Source: Glaciecola sp. KUL10 (lineage in GTDB: Bacteria > Pseudomonadota > Gammaproteobacteria > Enterobacterales > Alteromonadaceae). From it: a stretch of DNA of 64,000 nt. Below, in pieces: positions 53,849-62,916 of the stretch. The notes below the pieces were generated by a model. It ran no database searches and was not told where the DNA came from. It saw nothing but the letters and a program-made list of their open reading frames with translations. The position numbers and the translations under genes were made by a program. The stretch is from positions 1 through 64,000 of the forward strand of contig NZ_BGNG01000008.1 in assembly GCF_003203515.1 (NCBI RefSeq), written 5' to 3'. Position 1 is the stretch's first letter; each line of letters starts with the position of its first letter.

Positions 53849-56039
53849 GGTCACTCTCGGTCAGTTTCTGATGAGTGTCATATTTAAAGGTTAAAGTCGC
53901 GTGTCGGTAACGAATACTCACATTTGATTCAAGGCACACCTTACCCACCAGTAAAGCATCATTAATATAAAGTGACTCAATAAGCTGTTCATTTTCATCG
54001 GGTACGATGTGCCACGCACCATCGTGTATAATTTTTGCAATGACCAGATCTACATTTGATAATTGATATAGATGACACAGATACAAACCTTCAGTATCGT
54101 CAAAGCAAACATAAATACCCTCTCCCACCAACCAAAAATCAGTAGATTCTATTTCGTTAAAGTTTCTCCAAATACTGGTCAATTGCCCCTTATCAAATAA
54201 AGAAACGTTAGCTTTATCCAATTGCAATAAAAGGCTCTGATTGACTTTATCTGTGCTGATAAGAAACTGAACAGGTGTTGCTCCTTGTTTTGCACTCAGG
54301 CTGATGGTGTCATTTTGCAAAATGGGGGTTAAGCGCTCATCTAAAAAAGATTGATTAAGCCAAGTGCCATTTTTACTGCCTAAGTCACTGCAAAAAAACT
54401 CCCCATGTTCCTTTGAAATAAGGAGATGCTTATGAAAACTCGACACTGCGCTATGTTTAATCTGAAAAAAGCAGGTGTCTGGCAGATAAGCAGATGAATC
54501 TGACAAAGCTTGATGACCTCTCCCCAATTGAATCCGCTTTTTGTTGGACAGCACATAATTTAAGTTAGCTAATTTAGTACTTATTCCGGTGCTTATGTTC
54601 TGTGAAACCACCCGAAGCTCCGCATGCGTATTAATGTCTTGTTTTAGAAGTCGATCCGTGACTGCTTTAGATACTTTTACCAATAGTTTATCTATTGCCG
54701 CCAACTCTTGATATTGCGTCGAATTACACTGCTTTTTTGCTGAATGACAATAATAGTAAGCATGGTAAATGCTGCCTTGGGAGAGTGCATTGACCGCAGA
54801 AGAGAGTGAAAGCTTAACTTGAGAAGTATTTAAACTCAGACTATTTTCGGAATGAATGCCATTACTGATGACTTGCTCCAACTCAAAAATTTCCCAATGC
54901 TCTCTGTCGATAGTTTTCAACTGAGATAACCAATCATTTGCTTGCTGCCAACGTTGGCTATCTATTGCTTTTTGAATTTCTAAGGAGTACTGATCGCAAA
55001 GCTTTTTTTGTTGTTTTATATCATATGCTTGCGTTTTTATTACTTGAGGTAAAACAAACGGTGAATAATGCCATAGGTGATAAATACTAAGCCATTTACT
55101 CACTCTGTTTTGAGCGCTGAGCACTTGCAACCTTGCGCTCATAAATTGCCACCACAGGTAATTAATAATTAAATAAACAGAGGCAACCGTCACCACCGAA
55201 ATTAATATCTTTTGGAATAAAAACGCAGTCCCCTTTCTAGAAACTGTAATATTTGAATCGTTAAACGTCATAGAAAGCGCACTTTTTTCAGTGATGGGCA
55301 CTAACAACTGCCAAAATTCGGTAGGTGAGATACTCGTCGTCACGCTAAAAGTACTATCAAATAAAAGAAACCAATTATCAGTTAACCAGGCACTGACGAC
55401 TTCACTTCTAATTAGATCTATATCTGAGTCAACTCTTTCGCCAAGGGTATTTAGATTCGCCTGCAACGCTTGAGTTTCAGTTTGTGTTAAATCAACAAAG
55501 CTCAATTCAAATTTATACAAGTGCTTACTATTGCGAATTTGCTGTATCACTAACAAGCCTACGTCTGAAACCACTCGCTCCAACGCAACCGTGTATTGGT
55601 TTTGGGTCGGGCGAGTTAATAACTCTTTAGGTAAGTCTAGTGTGATGCTAGAAACAATTTCTCTCGATAGTAAATCGATGGCTTGAATACCAACAGATGA
55701 CAAATCATTGACGTGAACTAAAAGCGAAATTGAAGGCTTTGATCCTTGTTCAAGTAGGGCATCGTTTAATCTATCTGCATTTTGATATCCGCAAAAACTT
55801 TTCTCGCAAGCGCCATAACTTGAGTCCCACGTAACGACTTTCAAATTGTTTTGCAACGCAATGCTTGTCACTGTCTGCTGTATTAATGCATTTAATGTCT
55901 TTTTGTTGTTTTCAAATATTCCATAATTAACACTTCCATTTAATACCACAACTCGATGCTTTTCGCTTGATGCTACGGTGTTGAAACTCACCACGATAGC
56001 GAGTAATAGCAAAAGTTTTTTAACTATCAAAAAAGTCAT
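53841..56039 (-). CDS. membrane-spanning FHA-domain protein
   Basis: 732 residues from the ATG at 56039, one nt past the kinase stop; an earlier in-frame start at 56069 overlaps the kinase gene and would precede the signal peptide. Seen: signal peptide (1-24), periplasmic domain (about 27-270), one membrane helix (about 275-297), a helical cytoplasmic segment with TPR-like pacing (about 340-465), and an FHA domain (about 498-595) with QLGRGHQ, SSFHKHLLIS and DLGSKNGTWLN. About 130 further residues follow. FHA domains bind phosphothreonine, so it probably receives the signal of the adjacent kinase and passes it across the membrane or to the channel parts. Confidence 0.85.
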   Translation of the reverse strand: MTFLIVKKLLLLLAIVVSFNTVASSEKHRVVVLNGSVNYGIFENNKKTLNALIQQTVTSIALQNNLKVVTWDSSYGACEKSFCGYQNADRLNDALLEQGSKPSISLLVHVNDLSSVGIQAIDLLSREIVSSITLDLPKELLTRPTQNQYTVALERVVSDVGLLVIQQIRNSKHLYKFELSFVDLTQTETQALQANLNTLGERVDSDIDLIRSEVVSAWLTDNWFLLFDSTFSVTTSISPTEFWQLLVPITEKSALSMTFNDSNITVSRKGTAFLFQKILISVVTVASVYLIINYLWWQFMSARLQVLSAQNRVSKWLSIYHLWHYSPFVLPQVIKTQAYDIKQQKKLCDQYSLEIQKAIDSQRWQQANDWLSQLKTIDREHWEIFELEQVISNGIHSENSLSLNTSQVKLSLSSAVNALSQGSIYHAYYYCHSAKKQCNSTQYQELAAIDKLLVKVSKAVTDRLLKQDINTHAELRVVSQNISTGISTKLANLNYVLSNKKRIQLGRGHQALSDSSAYLPDTCFFQIKHSAVSSFHKHLLISKEHGEFFCSDLGSKNGTWLNQSFLDERLTPILQNDTISLSAKQGATPVQFLISTDKVNQSLLLQLDKANVSLFDKGQLTSIWRNFNEIESTDFWLVGEGIYVCFDDTEGLYLCHLYQLSNVDLVIAKIIHDGAWHIVPDENEQLIESLYINDALLVGKVCLESNVSIRYRHATLTFKYDTHQKLTESDHA

Positions 56040-56040
56040 T

Positions 56041-58284
56041 TTATCGCTCACCAATAGGAGCGGCGGCACGCGATTCGACTTCTTCGACTAGTCTAAATCC
56101 CGTGCTATGCGAACGCGCTGTTTTACTTAAAAAAGTACGAGTATTTAACTGCAATGCGCTCTTTCCATCTAACCATGATCCACCTTTCACGACTGCTTGA
56201 TCGCATCTCACCGGCGTTTGTGCTGATACTTGCCAGCAATCGTTGGTCCACTCTTGTACATTTCCTAACATATCAAACAACGACAAGGCATTAGGTGGGA
56301 ACTGCCTAACAGGCATTGTATAGCGGTTGTTAATCGCATTGCAGTTTCGGCAATGAGCAAGGCCGTTGCGCATGCTATCCCCCCAACTGAAGCGGGATTG
56401 ACTCCCAGCCGCAGCAGCATTCTGCCATTCAAGCTCGCTAGGCAAGCGAAGAGTTGACTGCGTATGTTTAGATAACCAAGGTATAAAGCGTTCGACAATA
56501 TCAAACCAACTAATATTCACTACCGGATGTTTTGGATTATCGAAAAATGATTGACGAGGATCTGTTGTTAGTTTTTTGTAAGACCGACAAGCGCCTTCGT
56601 TTATGCACTGTTGATATAGGGCGTTTGTCACTTCGTGAGACATCATTCGTATAGAATCACTCAACCCCGACTCCTTTGGCATGAGAATAAACTCAATGGG
56701 GATACCATCAGTAACAGTTTTATCTGTGTTGCCTATAAAGTAACGAGTATCACCAATCGTCAAATCAAACTCAAATGAATGCATGTCTTGTGTTAAGTCT
56801 ATCCTTTGATTAAGCGTGTTATATCCATTTTTGCTGACCCGAACTGTATATGTACCTCGCGTGAGAAATGCACTATTGTTTTCATCGAGAGGCACGACTT
56901 GTGATGCTTCATTGAACATTAAGATATCTGTATTTTTTGGCATCGTTGTAATAGAAATTTGAGAATAAAATATAGGTACATCTTGGTTCTCAAGCATTTT
57001 ACTTTCTGAAGTGATGTTATTTTCTACATTAGCTTGATCTTTAGATTCTTTTATCGTCAACAAACTATCTTTTGAACCTGAATCAATCTTGCTGTCTTGT
57101 TGAAAAAAGTCGTTTATCAATATCATTGAAATGACAATTAGAAATAAAGCAATACTTGCCCAAACCCCTCTTTTAAATCGACGAGTTAACTGCTTAGATA
57201 ATTTTGAGTCATTTCGAGCGAGATTTCGCCAGTTTGGAGAAGTGGTATCAAGCTCTGTTATCACTTTGTCAATCAGTCCATCTAACAATGTATCTGCATT
57301 CAAGGGCTTCGAAGCAGCTGCAGAATGATCCCCTTCGATTAACAAGCTTTTAAAATAAGACGAAGCTTTGAATTTCCTTCGGTCCTTTTTAGTGATGGTT
57401 CCCACATTAATCAGCACTCCTCTAATCATCTGAATCAATGTCTTAGCGTGTTCACTCAAATATTCACGATGATTAACTTCCTGTGTTACTTCTTCTTTTG
57501 TGCTGCAGATATCACCACAGTTTTGATGTGTACTAATTGTTTGCTGGAAACTAGAAAGCGCAGATTGAGCATCTTTTACACGATTTTTCATATTAGGCGA
57601 CATGCAGTGAGCAATAAACCCTTTAATCGCGTCGTTAAGCCCTTCGTCTTTTATGTCAATCTTTTTAAATAACTTTGAAAGCACGACGCCAACTGAAAAC
57701 ATATCATTGACTGGACTTGCTTTCAGCGTGGGATTATTAAATAACTCAGGGCATAGGTACTCGGGTGTACCAATACGGGATTTAGATTGATTGGTATCGG
57801 CTGAATGCGTTGTTATAGTTTGTGCAATACCAAAATCGGCCAAATAAACACGATTTTGTTCATCCAACAATAGATTGGCGGGTTTAATGTCTTGATGAAC
57901 CCATCCCCGTCTATGAAGACTAGAAAGCCCTGTCAATATTTGTTCAATTAGACTGATAAAAATGGATAAAGGTAATTTGTTGACGTTTTGCAGTAACTGC
58001 GACAAATTTGACACGTAATACGGCATCACGATGAAACAACGACCATCTGCAAGCTGCTCGACATCCATTAAGCTAACAATGTTGGGTTGGCCATTGAGTT
58101 GATGCAGTAAATTTGCTTCTGCTTTAAACTGTTCAAAGTCTGTCTCTAGCGCATTATCAGTGCTTTTAAAGACTTTGAGAGCAACGGGTATATCTAAATG
58201 TGGTGACTTTACCAAATAGACGTAACTGCTCGCCCCTTCACCAAGTTGCTTAATGACTTTATATTTTCCAAACTCATCGCTCAA
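56041..58284 (-). CDS. transmembrane Ser/Thr protein kinase with PEGA and FGE-like domains
   Basis: 747 residues. Seen: a Hanks-type kinase domain (about 7-250) with G-loop QLGEGASSYVYL, K37 in VALKVFK, HQDIKPANLLL (D132, HQD in place of HRD), DFG (150-152) and the activation segment GTPEYLCPE. A linker follows, then a membrane helix (373-391), a periplasmic PEGA-like domain (ISITTMPKNTDI...GTYTVRVSKNGYNTL) and a C-terminal FGE/SUMF1-like domain (HEVTNALYQQC, HPVVNISWFDI, LPSELEWQNAA, MLGNVQEWTNDCW, VVKGGSW). The last lacks the usual catalytic cysteine pair next to RGGSW, so it may be a sensor or binding fold. The start is TTG at 58284. It should be the input of the cluster, phosphorylating cytoplasmic partners. 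Confidence 0.92.
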   Translation of the reverse strand: MSDEFGKYKVIKQLGEGASSYVYLVKSPHLDIPVALKVFKSTDNALETDFEQFKAEANLLHQLNGQPNIVSLMDVEQLADGRCFIVMPYYVSNLSQLLQNVNKLPLSIFISLIEQILTGLSSLHRRGWVHQDIKPANLLLDEQNRVYLADFGIAQTITTHSADTNQSKSRIGTPEYLCPELFNNPTLKASPVNDMFSVGVVLSKLFKKIDIKDEGLNDAIKGFIAHCMSPNMKNRVKDAQSALSSFQQTISTHQNCGDICSTKEEVTQEVNHREYLSEHAKTLIQMIRGVLINVGTITKKDRRKFKASSYFKSLLIEGDHSAAASKPLNADTLLDGLIDKVITELDTTSPNWRNLARNDSKLSKQLTRRFKRGVWASIALFLIVISMILINDFFQQDSKIDSGSKDSLLTIKESKDQANVENNITSESKMLENQDVPIFYSQISITTMPKNTDILMFNEASQVVPLDENNSAFLTRGTYTVRVSKNGYNTLNQRIDLTQDMHSFEFDLTIGDTRYFIGNTDKTVTDGIPIEFILMPKESGLSDSIRMMSHEVTNALYQQCINEGACRSYKKLTTDPRQSFFDNPKHPVVNISWFDIVERFIPWLSKHTQSTLRLPSELEWQNAAAAGSQSRFSWGDSMRNGLAHCRNCNAINNRYTMPVRQFPPNALSLFDMLGNVQEWTNDCWQVSAQTPVRCDQAVVKGGSWLDGKSALQLNTRTFLSKTARSHSTGFRLVEEVESRAAAPIGER

Positions 58285-58391
58285 GACTTTCCCACTACCC
58301 TCAAATAATGTGCGTTATTAGTAGTAGTTTACTGCAAGAAATAAGCCTTTATTTGCAAAATTTAAATTAATACCAAGAACTTAGCTTTTTG

Positions 58392-58763
58392 CTAATAGTC
58401 TAAATATGCAAACCGCTTCTCCCACTCTTCAATCTCACTTTTGATTGTACTGAGCTCTCTTTGCTCCGGCTTGTCGGTCTTGGGTTGCATCATTTCTTTG
58501 CGATGTCTTGAGATATTATGCATACGCACCAGTTGAAGCGTTTCAATTAACTCGTTTGTTTTGTCCGAGTTTTTTTCATCTGCATCTGAATGAAAACGAG
58601 TTGAGTCAACTATAAGTGCATCTGCAGTCGCTGAAACAGCAAGGTGCGAAACAAAAATAAAAGCCATAAGCAAGCACGCTATCAAACTTATTACAGCGCG
58701 CTTGAACATATTCTGCTCTCTTTGCATCTCTTTCGTCTTTAATGCCAACTGTTTGTTTAACAT
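58392..58763 (-). CDS. small membrane or exported protein
   Basis: 123 residues; family not recognised. Seen: a basic N-terminus, one hydrophobic segment (about 22-43, with VSHLAVSATADA, possibly a cleaved signal) and a polar, helical C-terminal part (ELIETLQLVRMHNISRHRKEMM, TIKSEIEEWEKRFAYL). A start at residue 19 (58709), which has GAGAG six nt upstream, would give a normal signal peptide and is a good alternative. It precedes the kinase gene by 107 nt. Confidence 0.65.
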   Translation of the reverse strand: MLNKQLALKTKEMQREQNMFKRAVISLIACLLMAFIFVSHLAVSATADALIVDSTRFHSDADEKNSDKTNELIETLQLVRMHNISRHRKEMMQPKTDKPEQRELSTIKSEIEEWEKRFAYLDY

Positions 58764-58794
58764 GTCAATTATTCCCCGTTGTTTCTGACAATAA

Positions 58795-59277
58795 TCACTG
58801 CGTGCGCATGGCTAAAGCCTGTGACCATTCATCATTCATTTGAGTCACCAACACATTGTATTTTTTTAGGTGTTCTTTTACCTGAATGGTCTCGCTTAAA
58901 GATGTATTGGCAGGAAACGCCAGCACGTATTGTTGTTCAGGCAGTAATTCATTTGCTTCAATTGGTTTGAGGTCTTGGTCGTAAAAGTGTGATTGATAAT
59001 AAAAAATATAAGCAACCATATCAGTGCTTTTTGAGTGTTCATCTTCATTACTCTTATCAGCATTGCTCTCATCAGCATTAACGATCAAGAGTTTTTCAGT
59101 ATCATCAATCTTCGATAAGTTCTTTGGTTGATGTTTTTCTTGTGGCACGCCCATTGAAATAAGCGCTAGTATGAGTATTGCAAAAAAGGCCATTGATAAG
59201 CCTAATGCCACCTCTGTCATCGCCTGAACTGTGCTGTCATGATTATTTGTTAGTTTGCGTGCATATTGCGTTTGCAT
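58795..59277 (-). CDS. single-pass membrane protein, ExbD/TolR-like topology
   Basis: 160 residues from the ATG at 59277 (AGG eight nt upstream; TTG codons further out are possible). Seen: a short cytoplasmic N-terminus, one membrane helix (AMTEVALGLSMAFFAILILALISMG), an acidic linker rich in Asn/Asp/Ser and a C-terminal domain (about 90-155) with strands around VAYIFYYQSHFYDQDLKPI and YVLAFPANTS and a helix (ETIQVKEHLKKYNVLVTQM). This is the layout of ExbD/TolR/MotB-type partners of ExbB-like channels, but the membrane Asp of ExbD is replaced here (Glu in MTEV is the only acid near the helix). It is the first gene of the cluster. Confidence 0.65.
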   Translation of the reverse strand: MQTQYARKLTNNHDSTVQAMTEVALGLSMAFFAILILALISMGVPQEKHQPKNLSKIDDTEKLLIVNADESNADKSNEDEHSKSTDMVAYIFYYQSHFYDQDLKPIEANELLPEQQYVLAFPANTSLSETIQVKEHLKKYNVLVTQMNDEWSQALAMRTQ

Positions 59278-59329
59278 AGACAAAACCTGGTTATTTATTC
59301 CGCTTTGTCTATGCAATTATTTGAGGTTT

Positions 59330-62300
59330 TTATTTTATTTTTCGAATATTATTTTGACTATCTCGATCAATAAATTTTACAAAAGGGTCAACAGCGATAA
59401 ATTCTGCGTTCTCAAAAACTGGGAAGTTAAGCGTGTTCTGCCCTGTATTCAACATAACTTCTTGCTGATATAAAATATTTGGCACATCTGCAAAGTTTGC
59501 AGGATTCCCATCAAATACGACGACGTCAACCAACGCTTCAAATGGCTCTTCCGTTTCAACACCGGTTCCATCAGCTAAGTATTGAGATGCTTCAACCACG
59601 ATTTCCAAGGCCGCGCCGCCAGAAGACAGTACTTCGGTAACGCTACTAACACGTAAATCGTACAGGGTGATTTGCATGAATTGTTGGTCAATAAAATTAT
59701 GAAATTGCTCGTCGGCGTGAAGTTTTAAGGAGGCAACTAAATTTAGTGTCGTCGCAAACGTGTCGTTACCTGGTCCAAACTCATTAATTAGCTCACGTAA
59801 TGCACTATTGACATTCTCTTCGCCAATTTTGTTTCTAATTGCATTCATTACTAAAGACCCTTTGCTGTAATGAATGTACTGTTGAGACTCAGACCGTAAC
59901 ATTGGCATTTCTTCTAGGTATTCAGTGGTTCTGCCACGCAAGTAGCTATCTAACTCATAGTTTAAAAAGTGCCTCAACTTCGTCTCACCAAACTTAGACT
60001 TCATGACCATTAAAGCTGCATATTGAGACAGTGACTCAGACAGTACATTCGCACCTTGCACATTTGCCGGAACTAATTGATGTCCAAACCACTGGTGAGC
60101 CACTTCATGTGCGGTCACATAGTAAACTGGGTCGATCTTTGATGCATCGCTGAGGTTGCTAATAAAACCTAGTTTTTCTGAATAGGGAATCGTATTTGCA
60201 AAGCTCTGAGCGAAATTTCTATACCCCGGAAATTCAATGACCCTCAACTGCCGAAACTGGTAAGGTCCAAAGGCATTTTGGAAATAGTCCAATGAATCTC
60301 TCATTGAAGCTAGCATTACATCCACATTCCACTCGTGCTCATGATGATAAAAAACTGACAGCTCTATACCTTCATGCATCACTGTTTTTTGCTCGAGTTC
60401 AGCAGATAAAATAGATAGAAAGTTGAGAATAGGCGCATCCATTTCATATTTAAAATATGCACGATTATTTTCAACCCAATGGGCTGCTAGATAACCTGGC
60501 GCAATCGCTGTTTGTTCTTGACTCGTAGAGATTAAAATCGAAAAGTCTATCCATGTCTCATTCTTCCCAAAAATAGATTCTGCATAACGAGATGTATCAT
60601 TCAATAGATATGCTCGCTGCGGAGGCGGTAAACCTCTTTTTCGACGCTCATGCTGATCACTTATGTACTTATCTTTATTAACACCAAAATTGGGAAACAA
60701 AGCATAATTGCTTATAAAGGTGCCATTTTCTACTAAACTAAAATCCTCGTTTTGGTCTTTAAAGCCGTGGTGTTCTCGCACCACCTCTAAGCGACCGCTG
60801 CGAATTTCTCCGACTTGCAATGCTTGGTCAAATTCAAACATGGCAGTGCGTAAATTTGGGTCATCAAAGACCAATCGGCCGCCATCGATATGTAAATTTG
60901 AGACAGGTGTATACTCAGGTAAGTTTACTAAAAATTGTGTGATGGGCTGATTGCTTTTGTTTTGCACTTCAAAAGTGCTCATACTTTCGATTCGTCTCTG
61001 CTCGGGGAAAATTGCCAATTCAACATCTAAACGCGTCATTGACGGCAGTGGACTATCTTCAAACTGTTTGTATTTGCGCTCATATGCTTCTTGCATATCG
61101 AGTTGGTCATTCGTACTTACAAACTCGTTAATTACTCGCGTATTGTAGTAAATGACAATTCCCGACAGTAAAAATGTAAGTGCAAATATACTTACCAGCT
61201 TTTTGCCAACTGTTTGCAATTGATAGCCTAACATCGAGAATCGCGCAGAAAGCGTGTTTAAACTCCCTCTTTGCAGCATTCCGTAGCTAAACACACACAT
61301 AATAGCTGCAAAGCTTCCCCAATATAATAAATACCAATTTTGCGTAGTAATAAACCAAGCATAACCATTCATGTCCGAGTAAACCATGCTAGGCGTCGTT
61401 GAATAGTTAAACATACCATGCTCTAAACCCATGCCATAAAATGCAACAGATGCGAAGGTAAACCCTACAAATACCAACATACCAACATATTTATTGGGAC
61501 TTAATGTTTGGATAAAAAAGGACAATGCGATTAGTAAAACTGCATCCGCGGTATAAAAATACAAAATAGATGTTAAGTATTGTGGAATATCGATATTGGT
61601 ATACCCAACAACTAATTGATTGAGTATCGTGCATACCATGGCCACCATGAAAACACAGGCGATTACGGCACACACGGATACAAACTTTGCAAGCCACAAA
61701 ACAATATTCCCAACGGGCATACTGTCAATCATATCTCCCATACCTGCGGCACGTTCTCTCCAAATCACTTCACCGCTGTAATAGGTAATAATAATAATGA
61801 TGACAGCACTAAATGACTGAGCAATTAACTCAGTCATGGCCTGTGTTAATGGCCAATCTGGCGCACCATAAGCACCACTGGGCTCGATAAATCGAGTCAC
61901 TAAACTAAAGCTACAAAACAACATCAAAACTAGAAATGCAGGGCTGAAGATGATTTGTTTAGTTTCAAAATGCAACCTATGTACAAATTGAAAAATAGCC
62001 GGTGATTCTGCATATTTATATCGAATATTGGAAGATAATTTAGCTACTTTGTCATAACTCTCTACTTTCTTTTGTCTGAGTGGCATTTTAGGAGAGACAA
62101 ATTGAAATGACTTGCGAGTAAGGCTCACCGGGGCACTCAACTTTGCTAACACAAATAGGAAAAATAGACCGACCAGCAGCCAAATTAAACGATTGTAAAA
62201 TACCAAACCAGATAGACCAACGATTTCTGTATTGCGTTGTGAGGGCGTCCAATATCGGACGACCTCTGAGAATGCTCTTAAACCAAAGGGATCTGAAAGC

Positions 62301-62914
62301 GCTAGTAGGCTACGATACTGTGGATTGTCAAACAAAGCCCCTGACAACACGTAAATAATAAATAACCCCAGTGCTGCTAGGTAGACCGCCATAATGCTCT
62401 TAAAGCGAATTGCTAAGGTGTAGAAAATTGCAGATAGCACAAATAAAGTCACAACCGAAAATGTTAGAAACGGCACAATATACGCTAGCAATTTATTGTC
62501 ACCCATACGCTGAGCATCTATCCACGGCATCAATGCCCCGATAAAGCTTCCCAAGGGCACAAGGGCAAAAACCGTTAAACTCACAAGATATGCGCCCAGA
62601 AACCTTCCGAGTCGATAAGTGATAAGTGGCATTGGCTTGCTAGCGATGATTTCCAGCATCTTAGTTTGCTCATTCCTAATTGCTGAATTCGCTACAAAAT
62701 TAACGCATAAAAACATGGAAAACACGCCTAATATGAGAATAAAAGTCGCGATAGAATGAGGGCTGTTGTAATTAAGGTTACCGGTATCACCAATTTGTAT
62801 ATTTTCGATCGACATCGCCAAAAACGGCATCGCAAAAAACACCAAACTAGTGACGATAAAAGAAGGTTGACGAGTAAAATAGCGCCATTCAAAGCGCATA
62901 ACTGTTAACAACAT
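59330..62914 (-). CDS. ABC-2 permease fused to M1 aminopeptidase
   Basis: 1194 residues. Seen: two sets of about six membrane helices (roughly 15-265 and 325-595) of ABC-2 permease type, a helix near 625, then an M1 peptidase domain. The zinc site is TAHEVAHQWFGHQ (HEVAH at 936-940) with the third ligand Glu960 in LSESLSQY, the spacing seen in this fusion family. Such fusions occur across marine bacteria; the peptidase is expected to face the periplasm. Substrate unknown; peptide export or turnover is likely. It starts 2 nt after the ATPase gene stop. The gap to the kinase cluster is 52 nt with no visible terminator, so read-through is possible. Confidence 0.92.
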   Translation of the reverse strand: MLLTVMRFEWRYFTRQPSFIVTSLVFFAMPFLAMSIENIQIGDTGNLNYNSPHSIATFILILGVFSMFLCVNFVANSAIRNEQTKMLEIIASKPMPLITYRLGRFLGAYLVSLTVFALVPLGSFIGALMPWIDAQRMGDNKLLAYIVPFLTFSVVTLFVLSAIFYTLAIRFKSIMAVYLAALGLFIIYVLSGALFDNPQYRSLLALSDPFGLRAFSEVVRYWTPSQRNTEIVGLSGLVFYNRLIWLLVGLFFLFVLAKLSAPVSLTRKSFQFVSPKMPLRQKKVESYDKVAKLSSNIRYKYAESPAIFQFVHRLHFETKQIIFSPAFLVLMLFCSFSLVTRFIEPSGAYGAPDWPLTQAMTELIAQSFSAVIIIIITYYSGEVIWRERAAGMGDMIDSMPVGNIVLWLAKFVSVCAVIACVFMVAMVCTILNQLVVGYTNIDIPQYLTSILYFYTADAVLLIALSFFIQTLSPNKYVGMLVFVGFTFASVAFYGMGLEHGMFNYSTTPSMVYSDMNGYAWFITTQNWYLLYWGSFAAIMCVFSYGMLQRGSLNTLSARFSMLGYQLQTVGKKLVSIFALTFLLSGIVIYYNTRVINEFVSTNDQLDMQEAYERKYKQFEDSPLPSMTRLDVELAIFPEQRRIESMSTFEVQNKSNQPITQFLVNLPEYTPVSNLHIDGGRLVFDDPNLRTAMFEFDQALQVGEIRSGRLEVVREHHGFKDQNEDFSLVENGTFISNYALFPNFGVNKDKYISDQHERRKRGLPPPQRAYLLNDTSRYAESIFGKNETWIDFSILISTSQEQTAIAPGYLAAHWVENNRAYFKYEMDAPILNFLSILSAELEQKTVMHEGIELSVFYHHEHEWNVDVMLASMRDSLDYFQNAFGPYQFRQLRVIEFPGYRNFAQSFANTIPYSEKLGFISNLSDASKIDPVYYVTAHEVAHQWFGHQLVPANVQGANVLSESLSQYAALMVMKSKFGETKLRHFLNYELDSYLRGRTTEYLEEMPMLRSESQQYIHYSKGSLVMNAIRNKIGEENVNSALRELINEFGPGNDTFATTLNLVASLKLHADEQFHNFIDQQFMQITLYDLRVSSVTEVLSSGGAALEIVVEASQYLADGTGVETEEPFEALVDVVVFDGNPANFADVPNILYQQEVMLNTGQNTLNFPVFENAEFIAVDPFVKFIDRDSQNNIRKIK

Positions 62915-62916
62915 AC

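Noticed and set aside
58520-58530. ATGCATACG, partial match to the maltodextrin operator
   Set aside because: It lies inside a coding region of the kinase cluster and matches only half of the palindrome.
45981-59277. idea that the kinase/FHA cluster is a type VI secretion regulatory module
   Set aside because: Kinase and FHA genes fit, but no TssB, TssC, TssF, TssK, TssM, Hcp, VgrG or ClpV counterpart is present in the window.
45981-59277. idea that the cluster is a Zorya-type defence system
   Set aside because: The ExbB-like protein lacks the long tail of ZorA, there is no OmpA/MotB-type ZorB domain, and no helicase or nuclease gene accompanies it.
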